DNA of 37,518 nucleotides. Source: Parvibaculum sp040216885 (GTDB lineage Bacteria > Pseudomonadota > Alphaproteobacteria > Parvibaculales > Parvibaculaceae). Numbering within the stretch: the stretch's first letter is position 1; each line of letters opens with the position of its first letter. This document shows, piece by piece, positions 1 through 7,821 of the stretch. A model generated the notes under the pieces. The model was not told where the DNA came from. It saw only the letters and a list, made by a program, of their open reading frames with translations, and searched no databases. The DNA lies in the NCBI GenBank assembly GCA_040216885.1, contig JAVJOG010000031.1, positions 1 through 37,518 on the forward strand, given 5' to 3'. Made by a program: the position numbers and the translations under genes.

Positions 1-860
1 GGTGCCATTCGCGTCAGAAAATCCAGAACGGCGCTTGTAAATATGTCGTTCTTGTCGCCCGCGACCATATGGCCCGCATTTGCGACATCGACAAATTCGG
101 AATGAGGAACAATTTCGGCGAATTGCCGCGCCGCTTCGACCGTCACCAGATCGCTGTCGCGGCCCCGGACGAGGAGCGTCGGTATTTTCAGGGAACGCGC
201 CGCTATTTCGAGGCGTTCGGGTTCTCGGCTGCCTTGTGGCTTTTGCGTGCCGGTGATGAAACGCGGGTCCCAATGCCAGTAGTAGCGGCCGTTTTCCCTG
301 CGGCGAAGGTTCTTCGCCAGTCCGCTCAGGTCTTTGGGGCGAGTCCGGCCGGGCATGTAGCGCGAGATCGTATCGGCTGCTTCCTCAAGCGAGGCGAAGC
401 CTTCTTCCAGATTCTCCGACATGAATCCGATAATTTTTTGAACCCCCTCCATGTTCATCTGAGGGGTGATGTCGACGAGGATCAGCGCCGCAAACCCGCG
501 CCGCCCGGCTTTCGCATATTCTCCCTGCGCGATCATGCCCGCGATGCCGCCGAGAGACGCGCCGACCAGGATGGGAGGCACACGGAAACTGTCCGCGATG
601 TCGAGGATATCTTCCGCGAAACGCTCCATTCTGTAGTCTCCATCCGGAGACCAGTCGCTTTCGCCGTGCCCGCGCAAATCGACGGCGAGGGCGTAATAAC
701 CGTTTTCTCCCAATGTTTTGCCGCAGGCTTGCCATGCATGGCGTGTCTGCCCGCCGCCATGGGCGAGCAGAACCGGACGCCCTTGGTCGGGCCCGAATGC
801 CTCCGCCGCGATTTTGAGATTCTGAACAAGGGTGAACAAGGTCCGGTTTGCGGACGTCAT
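1..860 (-). CDS. alpha/beta-fold hydrolase, 3' end outside window
   Basis: Translating the minus strand from the ATG at 860 gives an open frame of 286 codons that runs off the left edge, so the last residues are missing. The alpha/beta-hydrolase signature is complete: an oxyanion-hole HGGG near residue 33, nucleophile elbow GASLGG near 110, an acidic residue in RGRDSD and the catalytic histidine in NAGHMVAG close to the visible end. The family hydrolyses esters, lactones, epoxides or C-C bonds, and sequence alone does not choose among these. It is divergent from the GntR regulator and part of a cluster with a Baeyer-Villiger monooxygenase and a P450, so hydrolysis of an ester or lactone made by the BVMO is a reasonable inference. 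The Shine-Dalgarno before this ATG is weak (GGAATAAAG), so the start is likely but not certain. Confidence 0.85.
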   Translation of the reverse strand, partial: MTSANRTLFTLVQNLKIAAEAFGPDQGRPVLLAHGGGQTRHAWQACGKTLGENGYYALAVDLRGHGESDWSPDGDYRMERFAEDILDIADSFRVPPILVGASLGGIAGMIAQGEYAKAGRRGFAALILVDITPQMNMEGVQKIIGFMSENLEEGFASLEEAADTISRYMPGRTRPKDLSGLAKNLRRRENGRYYWHWDPRFITGTQKPQGSREPERLEIAARSLKIPTLLVRGRDSDLVTVEAARQFAEIVPHSEFVDVANAGHMVAGDKNDIFTSAVLDFLTRMA

Positions 861-907
861 ATGCTTTATTCCAATGGTTTCGTATGTGTACTAAGGGTCG
901 AAATCCA

Positions 908-916
908 TTATGATGA
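908..916 (+). promoter_or_regulatory. candidate operator TTATGATGA, hydrolase/GntR intergenic region
   Basis: TTATGATGA lies in the divergent space between the hydrolase and the GntR regulator. The same nine-base core (TTATRATSA) recurs upstream of the flavoprotein gene (1893-1901) and the P450 (5420-5428). Operator function is an inference from this recurrence. Confidence 0.3.
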
Positions 917-924
917 ATCGATGG

Positions 925-939
925 CGTGTTGCAAACACG
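925..939. promoter_or_regulatory. inverted repeat, possible GntR autoregulatory site
   Basis: CGTGTT-GCA-AACACG is a perfect 6-bp inverted repeat with a 3-base centre, in the divergent intergenic region just ahead of the GntR-family gene. FadR-subfamily regulators often bind short palindromes with a 3-base centre next to their own gene. The match to the classical TNGTNNNACNA consensus is only partial. Confidence 0.3.
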
Positions 940-1024
940 GACGATGGTGTTGTAGGCGGGTTCTCCCAGCCGTTCCTCGACCGGAGGCGATTGTCCTTGA
1001 AAATGAAGATTGTGGGTATCTGAA

Positions 1025-1828
1025 ATGAAAGCGACCTTGCCCGTTTCACGAACCAGCCGGTTTCCGAAAGGGTCCGGCAAGCGTGCTCTCACAGTTGCGC
1101 GGCGGATCGTCGAAGACATCGAGCAGCAAGGCGCCGAGGTCGGAGATCGCTTGCTGCCCGAACAGGAGATGCTCGTGCGCTATGGAGTGGCCCGCGCGAC
1201 CTTGCGGGAGGCGCTCAGGTTTCTCGAATTGCAGGGAATCATTTTCCTGCGGCCTGGTCCCGGCGGCGGGCCGATCGTTCAGGAGCCGCGGCCGAAGGAT
1301 TTTGCCAGCACGATGGCGTTGCTGCTCCAGTTTCTCGGCACCACGTTCCGTTCACTGATTGAAGTGAGGCAGGCGGTGGGCCCGACCATGGCGTCGCTTG
1401 CGGCAGAGCGTGCGTCCGACGAGGATATCGACAAGCTGAATACGTCATTGGCCACATTGAAGACGTTGTCTGTTTCTTGTGACTCCTATGTGGAGGAGAA
1501 CAGGCGTTTTCACGACCTGCTTGCCTGGGCGTCCGGCAACCCCTTGATCGGATTCTTGATCGGTTCGCTTCACAACATCACGAATGCGTCGGAAGTCGGC
1601 ATAACTTATACGGAGGGTGAGCGCGACTATCAGATCAAGGCGTACGGGCGGCTTCTCAAGGCGATTGAAGATCGCAATCCAGACCTCGCTTTCACCGAAA
1701 TGTCCCGATTCATAAGCCGATCCGACAAGTATCTGGAGGCTCGTCATCCCGACATCATGTCCAAAATCGTGCGTTGGCAGGATGCTGACGACCTGAGTAT
1801 GCCGCGGGTTCCCCGACGGAAATGCTAG
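1025..1828 (+). CDS. GntR-family transcriptional regulator, FadR/FCD type
   Basis: This 267-residue protein has an N-terminal winged helix-turn-helix (about residues 20-85). It contains the family pattern LLPEQEMLVRYGVARATLREALR followed, at the wing, by a glycine-rich GPGGG stretch. An all-helical C-terminal FCD-type ligand domain follows (about 95-245), with the acidic and histidine residues typical of that fold. Regulators of this subfamily bind small carboxylic acids or acyl-CoAs and usually repress a neighbouring catabolic operon. It faces away from the hydrolase and stands directly upstream of the flavoprotein, thioesterase, BVMO and P450 genes, so it is the obvious candidate local regulator. 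The ATG at 1025 was preferred over the one five codons upstream because it gives the usual short N-terminal tail. No strong Shine-Dalgarno separates the two. Confidence 0.9.
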   Translation: MKATLPVSRTSRFPKGSGKRALTVARRIVEDIEQQGAEVGDRLLPEQEMLVRYGVARATLREALRFLELQGIIFLRPGPGGGPIVQEPRPKDFASTMALLLQFLGTTFRSLIEVRQAVGPTMASLAAERASDEDIDKLNTSLATLKTLSVSCDSYVEENRRFHDLLAWASGNPLIGFLIGSLHNITNASEVGITYTEGERDYQIKAYGRLLKAIEDRNPDLAFTEMSRFISRSDKYLEARHPDIMSKIVRWQDADDLSMPRVPRRKC

Positions 1829-1890
1829 GCGAGTGTTCGCGATGCCAACGTCGTTTTTGCGACACTTGCGCCGCTTCCCGTACATCGATA

Positions 1891-1906
1891 ATTTATGATC
1901 ATAAAT
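1891..1906. promoter_or_regulatory. perfect 16-bp palindrome upstream of the NMO-family gene
   Basis: ATTTATGATCATAAAT is a perfect palindrome, AT-rich in an otherwise GC-rich stretch, 38 bp before the GTG start of the flavoprotein gene and overlapping a -10-like region. It is the best operator candidate in the cluster. The adjacent GntR regulator is its likely ligand-responsive binder; that assignment is an inference. Confidence 0.55.
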
Positions 1907-1943
1907 AACGCGGCCAATGAAGCCGCCGGATGGGAGGATAGCT

Positions 1944-3077
1944 GTGACCCTGCATAGCCGAGTATGCGATATTCTGAACATCAAATACCCGATCTTGCTG
2001 GCGGGTATGGGCGGCGCGAGCGTTCCACGGCTTGCGGCGGCGGTATCGAATGCGGGTGGCCTTGGTGTGCTCGGCGCGGCTGCTTGCTCTCCCGATCAAC
2101 TGCGTGAATGGATTCGGGAAACGCGGTCGCTTACGGACAAGCCGTTTGGTGTGGACACCCAGCTGCCAGCCTCCGTGCGCAGGGAAGCCCATAAGGGCAA
2201 GGCTGGTCCGTCTCCGATGGATTCGCTGCCTGAGTACCAGAAATTCGCGCAAGATTTCTTGCAGAAGGAAAACATACCGCCGCTGAAATCCAGGGCGCGG
2301 GAATCCGAGGAAGCTCACCGTTCGTCCAAATCGAACGCGCCGCTGTTTTCGAAAGAATTCTTCGAAGCGCAAATGGAAGTTGTGGTTGAGGAGCGGGTTC
2401 CTGTCTATGCGGCGGGTCTCGGCAATCCGGGGCCTTGGCTTGATCGGCTCCACGCCAACGGCACCAAGGTGATGGCGGTCGTCGGCGCGGTGAAGCATGC
2501 CCTGCAGGTGGTCAATTCCGGCATCGATCTGATCGTCGCGCAGGGCCATGACGGGGGCGGTCACAATTCACCCATCGGAACGATGGCGCTCATCCCGCAG
2601 GTTGTCGATGCGATTGCGGGTCGCATTCCCGTGCTCGGCGCGGGCGGCATTTCCGACGGGCGCGGCATCGCGGCGGCCATGATGCTCGGCGCCGAAGGCG
2701 CCTGGATCGGTACGGCGTTTCTCGCGACCGATGAGGCCGGCATCGAGGATTTCCAGAAGGACGCGATTGTCGAGTCGGGTGACGGCGATACGCTTGTTTC
2801 CCGGACCATCACCGGAAAGCCGGCCCGCATCATTCGCAACAAATGGTCCGATGCTTTTGCCGAAGCAGGTCTGGAGCCGCTGCCCATGCCCTTCCAGCCC
2901 ATGGTTGCGATGCCGGTGCTGGCGGCGGCGGCGGCGGTAAAGCGGAAAGATATCGCTCCCGGTTTCGCGGGACAGGGCATGGGGCTCATTCACAAGGTGA
3001 GGCCGGCTGCGGAAGTCATGGCCGATCTCGTGAAAAGCGCCGAAAGCTCGCTGGGCAGGGCAAATATCTATCTTTAA
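1944..3077 (+). CDS. nitronate monooxygenase-family FMN-dependent oxidoreductase
   Basis: The 377-residue TIM-barrel flavoprotein belongs to the nitronate monooxygenase / 2-nitropropane dioxygenase family. It opens with the typical KYPILLAGMGG and SNAGGLGVLG segments. The barrel ends in the FMN-phosphate motifs AQGHDGGGHN, PVLGAGGISDGRG and LGAEGAWIGTAF. A long polar insertion (about residues 75-130) resembles the actinobacterial-type NMO homologues more than short bacterial NMOs. Members oxidise alkyl nitronates or act as flavin-dependent enoyl reductases, and the substrate is not readable here. The GTG at 1944 was chosen because a strong GGGAGGA (1932-1938) sits five bases upstream; the in-frame ATG at 1917 lies before that Shine-Dalgarno. 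It is the first gene after the regulator and is followed by the thioesterase 51 bp downstream. Confidence 0.88.
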   Translation: MTLHSRVCDILNIKYPILLAGMGGASVPRLAAAVSNAGGLGVLGAAACSPDQLREWIRETRSLTDKPFGVDTQLPASVRREAHKGKAGPSPMDSLPEYQKFAQDFLQKENIPPLKSRARESEEAHRSSKSNAPLFSKEFFEAQMEVVVEERVPVYAAGLGNPGPWLDRLHANGTKVMAVVGAVKHALQVVNSGIDLIVAQGHDGGGHNSPIGTMALIPQVVDAIAGRIPVLGAGGISDGRGIAAAMMLGAEGAWIGTAFLATDEAGIEDFQKDAIVESGDGDTLVSRTITGKPARIIRNKWSDAFAEAGLEPLPMPFQPMVAMPVLAAAAAVKRKDIAPGFAGQGMGLIHKVRPAAEVMADLVKSAESSLGRANIYL

Positions 3078-3128
3078 GACCCGGCTGCGCGCGCCTTGGA
3101 TGCCATTGAAGGATTCGGAGAAAACGAG

Positions 3129-3575
3129 ATGACAATTGTTGCAAAGCTGCCGGAGTTCAACCAGGAAATCGCACAGGGTTTCATAAACGCCAGCAATTCA
3201 ATGAAAGGGTTGCCCGAGTTTCTGGGGGTTCGCATCACACATGTCGAGTCGGGCAAGCTCACTGCCGAGATGGAAGTTTCAGACCGGCTGTTGACGCCGA
3301 TCGGAAACATGCATGGCGGGGTGCTTGCTGCGATGTGCGACCATGTTCTCGGCTGCGTTTGCTATCCGCATATGCGGAAAGGACAATGGGCGGCGACGAC
3401 GGAATTCAAGCTCAATCTGCTGGCGCCGGTATCCTCGGGCAAGGTGATAGCGGTGGCCGAGTTGATCGCGATGACAAAATCGACTGCGGTGGTTCGCATC
3501 GATGTGACGAACGAGGGCCGCGCCTGTTGTGCGGCGCAGGGGACTGTTCTCATTCGCGATCCAAGGCCCGCATAG
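3129..3575 (+). CDS. PaaI-family hotdog-fold thioesterase
   Basis: The 148-residue protein has the hotdog thioesterase signature: a helix with NMHGGVLAAMCDHVLG near residues 60-75, preceded by the substrate-side segment and followed by beta strands including EFKLNLLAPV. The HGG motif and following acidic residue form the active site of the PaaI/YdiI branch, which hydrolyses acyl-CoA or aromatic acyl-CoA thioesters in the cytoplasm. The ATG at 3129 follows a purine-rich GGAGAAAACGAG and gives the usual family length; an upstream ATG at 3096 would add eleven residues of no family character. Its position between the flavoprotein and the BVMO suggests a housekeeping role in releasing CoA from pathway intermediates, which is an inference. 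Confidence 0.9.
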   Translation: MTIVAKLPEFNQEIAQGFINASNSMKGLPEFLGVRITHVESGKLTAEMEVSDRLLTPIGNMHGGVLAAMCDHVLGCVCYPHMRKGQWAATTEFKLNLLAPVSSGKVIAVAELIAMTKSTAVVRIDVTNEGRACCAAQGTVLIRDPRPA

Positions 3576-3732
3576 GCAACGCAGCTCTGGTCCCGGCGCT
3601 GCGGGGAAGATTGCGTGGCAACTGAATTATGGTTTCGACAAGGTGAATTCTGGAGCGACCCTCGCCTCATCGTGGCGGGGGAATGCAGCCGGTCGAGGCG
3701 GCATGCGGTGGATATGAAGGGAGGCGGTCTCA

Positions 3733-5367
3733 ATGAATGGGGTACAACCCGGCCAGACGCAAGAACATGACGACGCTGAAGTATTGGATGCACTCATTGT
3801 TGGAGCGGGATTCAACGGCATCTATCAGCTTCACCGCTTACGCCAGGAAGGCTTCAAGGTACGCCTGTTCGAGGCTGGTGCCGATCTGGGCGGCATCTGG
3901 TATTGGAACTGTTATCCCGGCGCGCGGGTCGATTCTCATGTGCCGATCTATGAATTTTCGATCGAGGAGTTGTGGCGCGACTGGAACTGGACCGAGAGAT
4001 TTCCTGCCTGGGATGAACTGCGCCGCTACTTCCAATACGCCGATAAAAAACTCGAACTCAGCCGCGACATAGTATTCGGGACGCGAGTCAGCGCGGCCGA
4101 ATTCGACGAAGCGCACGATCAATGGGTCATCCGTACGACCGATGGCGTCGTCGTGCGCGCCCGGTTTTTCATCCTCTGCACGGGCTTTGCATCGAAACCC
4201 TATATTCCGAACTACAAGGGACTTGAAAGCTTCGCAGGGGAATCGTGGCACACGGGATTGTGGCCCCAGGAGGGTGCCAGCTTCGCGGGCAAGCGGGTTG
4301 GCGTCGTGGGAACCGGAGCGAGTGGCGTTCAGGTGGTGCAGGAAGCCAGCAAGGACGCGGCGCACCTGACGGTGTTCCAGCGCACGCCGATCCTCGCTTT
4401 GCCGATGCAGCAGCGCAAGCTCGACGTCGAGACGCAGCAACAGATGAAGGCCGATTATCCGGAGATATTCCGCATACGGCGCGAAACGTTTGGCGGATTC
4501 GACATTCTCAGGGACGAAAGGTCTGCACTGGAAGTGTCGCCGGAAGAGCGCCGCACGCTTTATGAAAAGCTCTGGCAAAAAGGCGGCTTCCACTACTGGA
4601 TCGGTGGATTTGCCGACATCCTGACGAATGAGGAAGCAAACCGTACCATGTACGATTTCTGGCGCGACAAGACCCGCGCCCGGATCAAGGATCCGGCATT
4701 GGCCGACAAACTCGCGCCGATGGAGCCGCCGCATCCGTTCGGCGTCAAACGCCCCTCGCTGGAGCAGTGGTATTACGAAGTGTTCAATCAGGAGAATGTC
4801 GGCCTGGTCGATGTGCGCGAGACGCCGATCGAGGAAGTGGTTCCCGAAGGCGTGCGCACGGCAGATGGGCTGGTTGAGCTCGATATGCTTGTCCTCGCGA
4901 CGGGGTTCGACGCCGTGACCGGCGGGTTGACCCAGATCGATATACGCGGAACGGACGGCGTGACACTCAAGGAAAAATGGACCGAAGGAGCGCGTACTTA
5001 TCTCGGGTTCGCGACGTCCGGATTCCCGAACATGCTATTTCTTTACGGTCCGCAGAGTCCCTCCGGATTCTGCAACGGCCCGACATGCGCCGAGTTGCAG
5101 GGCGAATGGGTCGTCGATTGCCTCAAGTATATGCGCGAGAACAACAAGGGGCGGATGGAAGCGACCGCTCAGGCCGAAGAAGGATGGACACAGCTCCTGA
5201 ACTCCATAGCCGACATGACGCTCTTTCCCCGTGCCGATTCCTGGTACATGGGCGCCAACATTCCGGGAAAGCCGCGGCAGCTTCTGAACTTCCCCGGCGT
5301 GACCATTTATATGGACCAGTGCAATACCGCCGCGGCCAGGGGGTATGAGGGATTCGTCCTGGATTAA
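3733..5367 (+). CDS. Baeyer-Villiger monooxygenase, cyclohexanone-monooxygenase-like
   Basis: At 544 residues this matches the length of type I FAD/NADPH-dependent BVMOs. An FAD Rossmann motif VGAGFNG lies near residue 23, the diagnostic BVMO fingerprint FAGESWHTGLWP at 167-178, and an NADPH Rossmann motif VVGTGASGVQ near 190. The C-terminal part carries LYGPQSPSGFCNGPT, which places it with ketone and steroid monooxygenases rather than the EtaA branch. The enzyme inserts one oxygen atom next to a carbonyl, turning ketones into esters or lactones. A strong GGGAGG lies ten bases before the ATG. It sits between the thioesterase and the CYP153 gene, so the ketone may derive from P450 hydroxylation plus an alcohol dehydrogenase encoded elsewhere. 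The esters could be cleaved by the hydrolase at the left edge. Confidence 0.95.
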   Translation: MNGVQPGQTQEHDDAEVLDALIVGAGFNGIYQLHRLRQEGFKVRLFEAGADLGGIWYWNCYPGARVDSHVPIYEFSIEELWRDWNWTERFPAWDELRRYFQYADKKLELSRDIVFGTRVSAAEFDEAHDQWVIRTTDGVVVRARFFILCTGFASKPYIPNYKGLESFAGESWHTGLWPQEGASFAGKRVGVVGTGASGVQVVQEASKDAAHLTVFQRTPILALPMQQRKLDVETQQQMKADYPEIFRIRRETFGGFDILRDERSALEVSPEERRTLYEKLWQKGGFHYWIGGFADILTNEEANRTMYDFWRDKTRARIKDPALADKLAPMEPPHPFGVKRPSLEQWYYEVFNQENVGLVDVRETPIEEVVPEGVRTADGLVELDMLVLATGFDAVTGGLTQIDIRGTDGVTLKEKWTEGARTYLGFATSGFPNMLFLYGPQSPSGFCNGPTCAELQGEWVVDCLKYMRENNKGRMEATAQAEEGWTQLLNSIADMTLFPRADSWYMGANIPGKPRQLLNFPGVTIYMDQCNTAAARGYEGFVLD

Positions 5368-5394
5368 CGGAACCGCGGCGGCGACCAAGAGCGT

Positions 5395-5423
5395 TTGACA
5401 CCGAATTGCCTGCTATCTATTAT
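5395..5423 (+). promoter_or_regulatory. sigma70-type promoter for the CYP153-ferredoxin unit
   Basis: TTGACA (5395-5400) and TATTAT (5418-5423) are separated by exactly 17 bases, a near-consensus promoter in the BVMO-P450 gap. It implies that the P450 and ferredoxin can be transcribed independently of the upstream genes. Confidence 0.65.
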
Positions 5424-5434
5424 AATCAATTAAT
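5419..5434. promoter_or_regulatory. AT-rich operator-like element overlapping the P450 promoter
   Basis: The 16 bases have ATTA/TAAT ends in inverted orientation and include TTATAATCA (5420-5428). That core is shared, with one or two differences, with 1893-1901 and 908-916. It overlaps the -10 box, where a repressor would block transcription. Confidence 0.4.
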
Positions 5435-5498
5435 ATGAAGACATCGCATGCGCCGTGACGGTGGATGCCGCACAGGCGCCGACCGGGAGGACAGGGAG

Positions 5499-6752
5499 AT
5501 GACGACTGACACATTGGTGCGCGATCCGGTTTCGAGTATCCCGCTGTCTCAGATCGATGTCAGCGATCCGAAGCTCTTTCAAAACGACACGATCGGGAGC
5601 TACTTCGCGCGGCTGCGGCGGGAAGACCCCGTCCACTATTGCCCCGAGAGCGCCTATGGCCCCTACTGGTCGGTAACAAAATTCAACGACATCATGCAGG
5701 TCGAGGTGAACCACCAGACGTTCTCCTCCGAAGCCAAGATAGGCGGCATCGCCATCCAGGACATGCAAAGCGGTGAAGCGGCGCTTGAACTTGAGATGTT
5801 CATTGCGATGGATCCGCCCAAGCACGACGCTCAGCGCAAGGCAGTCAGTCCGGCGGTCGCGCCGTCCAATCTTGTTCTGCTGGAGACCAACATCCGCGAG
5901 CTCGCGGGGCTTATTATCGACTCGCTCCCCATCGGCGAAGAGATCGATTGGGTCGACACGGTGTCGGTCGAGCTGACGACGATGACGCTGGCGACGCTGT
6001 TCGATTTCCCTTGGGAGGAGCGGCGCAAGCTGACCCGCTGGTCGGATGTGGCGACCTCATTGCCGGAAACGGGTGTGGTTTCGTCGTTTGAGCAGCGCCG
6101 CGAGGAACTCCTCGAATGCGCGCAATACTTCAAAGGTCTGTGGGACCAGCGGGTCAACGAGCCGCCCAAGCCCGATCTGATCTCGATGATGGTGCATTCG
6201 CCGGCGACGCGGGACATGCCGTACCTCGAATTTCTGGGCAACCTGCTTCTTCTGATTGTCGGCGGCAACGACACCACGCGCAATTCGATTAGCGGCGGGG
6301 TGCTCGCACTCAATCAGAACCCGGCGGAATATCGCAAGCTCATGGCCGATCCGGGCCTCATCCCGAAAATGATCCCCGAGATCATCCGCTGGCAGACGCC
6401 GCTGACGCATATGCGTCGGACGGCGCTCATGGACGCCGAAATCGGCGGCAAGAAGGTCAGAAAGGGCGACAAGGTCGTCATGTGGTACATATCGGGAAAC
6501 CGGGACGAAGAGGTGATCGACCGTCCTGACGAGTTCATCATCGACCGCCCGAATTCCCGTCACCATCTTTCCTTCGGTTTCGGCGTGCATCGCTGCATGG
6601 GGAACCGCGTGGCGGAACTGCAACTGCGGATCATCTGGGAAGAAATCCTGAAGCGCTTCAGCAAGGTGGAAGTCGTCGGCGCGCCCGAGAGGACGCTGTC
6701 CAACTTCATTCACGGGTTCACCCGTTTGCCGGTGAAGCTGCACGCGCATTAG
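5499..6752 (+). CDS. cytochrome P450, CYP153-type alkane/alicycle hydroxylase
   Basis: The 417-residue soluble P450 shows all core motifs: I-helix oxygen-activation GGNDTTRN starting at residue 255, the K-helix ExxR pair at E294/R297, and the heme loop FGFGVHRCMGNR with the thiolate cysteine at about C366. The segments FIAMDPPKH, MWYISGNRDEEV and RHHLSFGFG are characteristic of CYP153, a bacterial class I family that hydroxylates the terminal carbon of n-alkanes and also alicyclic or terpenoid compounds. It needs a ferredoxin, which is the next gene, and a ferredoxin reductase, which is not in this window. The ATG at 5499 follows GGGAGGACAGGGAG and restores normal length; an upstream ATG at 5448 would precede that Shine-Dalgarno. 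The family call is by recognition of these signatures, without an alignment. Confidence 0.95.
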   Translation: MTTDTLVRDPVSSIPLSQIDVSDPKLFQNDTIGSYFARLRREDPVHYCPESAYGPYWSVTKFNDIMQVEVNHQTFSSEAKIGGIAIQDMQSGEAALELEMFIAMDPPKHDAQRKAVSPAVAPSNLVLLETNIRELAGLIIDSLPIGEEIDWVDTVSVELTTMTLATLFDFPWEERRKLTRWSDVATSLPETGVVSSFEQRREELLECAQYFKGLWDQRVNEPPKPDLISMMVHSPATRDMPYLEFLGNLLLLIVGGNDTTRNSISGGVLALNQNPAEYRKLMADPGLIPKMIPEIIRWQTPLTHMRRTALMDAEIGGKKVRKGDKVVMWYISGNRDEEVIDRPDEFIIDRPNSRHHLSFGFGVHRCMGNRVAELQLRIIWEEILKRFSKVEVVGAPERTLSNFIHGFTRLPVKLHAH

Positions 6753-6774
6753 ACCGGGCCGGTCTGGCGCGTTA

Positions 6775-6812
6775 TTTCGCGATGAAACGGCGCCTACGTT
6801 TCGTCGCGGAAA
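6775..6812 (+). other. stable hairpin between P450 and ferredoxin genes
   Basis: CGCGATGAAACG (6778-6789) pairs with CGTTTCGTCGCG (6797-6808), twelve pairs with one G-T wobble around a 7-base loop, flanked by AAA/TTT extensions. There is no T-tract, so it is not an intrinsic terminator. It lies in the transcribed gap and could act in mRNA processing or stabilisation that sets the P450-to-ferredoxin ratio (inference). Confidence 0.5.
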
Positions 6813-6857
6813 GGATCCACCCGCTGTTTCATCCAGCATGATCGACAAGAGTAAAAA

Positions 6858-7184
6858 ATGCCCACAGTCATTTTCATCGAGCCGGACGGCACCGAATTTC
6901 CCATCGCGGTCAAGAGCGGCACGACCGCGAGGGATGCGGCGGTCAACAACGGTGTGCCGGGCATCGACGGCGATTGCGGGGGCGAGTGCGCCTGCGCGAC
7001 CTGCCATGTGCATGTCGATGCCGCGTGGATCGACCGGACCGGCATGGCCGGACCCGGCGGCATGGAAGACAACCTGTTGCAGTTTGCCGAAGGTTCGACG
7101 GAAAACAGCCGCCTTGCCTGTCAGATTGCCATTACCGACGATCTCGACGGTCTCACGTTGAGAATACCTGACGGTCAGCACTAG
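6858..7184 (+). CDS. [2Fe-2S] ferredoxin of the putidaredoxin/adrenodoxin type
   Basis: The 108-residue protein carries the cluster ligands C40, C46, C49 and C88 in the vertebrate-type pattern C-x5-C-x2-C...C, with an extra cysteine at 44. The surrounding residues (GDCGGECACATCHVHV, then SRLACQI) are those of ferredoxins that feed electrons to class I bacterial P450s. It follows the CYP153 gene by 105 bp in the same direction and is its likely redox partner. The normal third component, an NAD(P)H ferredoxin reductase, does not follow; instead there is a gene-poor stretch and a broken integrase. The ribosome binding site is weak (ACAAGAG). Confidence 0.95.
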   Translation: MPTVIFIEPDGTEFPIAVKSGTTARDAAVNNGVPGIDGDCGGECACATCHVHVDAAWIDRTGMAGPGGMEDNLLQFAEGSTENSRLACQIAITDDLDGLTLRIPDGQH

Positions 7185-7821
7185 TCGCAGTCGGCGCACG
7201 GGTTTCGAGGTTTCTCCCCCCGATCCTCCCCCTTGAAAGACGGGCGTCGACTGCACCTTGGGTCGAGAAAGGTCCCCGAACCAAACCTCGTCTTCGCGCT
7301 GATCCCGAAAGTCGGCAGAATGGGAACGCTGAATCCGCCAAATTCATTCGCCTTCGGCGGTGCTGGCTTTCCTGGGTTAACAGCGTCGGTACGGCAAGCC
7401 TGTTCTCATCTTTCCCCGGTCCGCGCCGCTCGTTTATTTCGCGAGGGTTCTGTTTTGCGTATGACGCCTGCGGACATTCCGTCGATCGCGAATTTGAGAA
7501 GTACCGGCTTGTTTTGTTTGAAGGCGCTGTGGCTGACGTAGGTCCCCAACCAGGTTTGCAGCCGCTGATCGTAGATACGCTCTTTGCAGAACAGGGTGGA
7601 GGAGTTGGTCGCGGAACTCGCCACCGTCAAGGTAAGGCACCAAGTATGAGGTAAATCGCGTCCGTGCTATGAAGCAACGAGCCGTACCATTCTATGGTGG
7701 CAAATCTTCTCGGCACCTATGACCGAACCATGAGGTACGGTGGGCGTTGTCGGACCATCGGTCGCATTCGACTGCAACCTGAAACCACAATTTGAGATCG
7801 CGGCGAGAGCCTGATTTGACC
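7185..7821. other. 637-bp gene-poor stretch between ferredoxin and integrase remnant
   Basis: No convincing gene is visible. The minus-strand frame at 7406-7630 is open for 74 codons but starts without a Shine-Dalgarno and matches nothing recognised. A short palindrome ACCATTCTATGGT lies near 7687. The stretch sits inside the presumed island next to the integrase 3' end and may be decayed mobile DNA. Confidence 0.5.

Noticed and set aside
7406..7630. Minus-strand 74-codon frame between ferredoxin and integrase remnant
   Set aside because: It has no ATG at a plausible place, no Shine-Dalgarno and no recognised family, so it is not listed as a gene.
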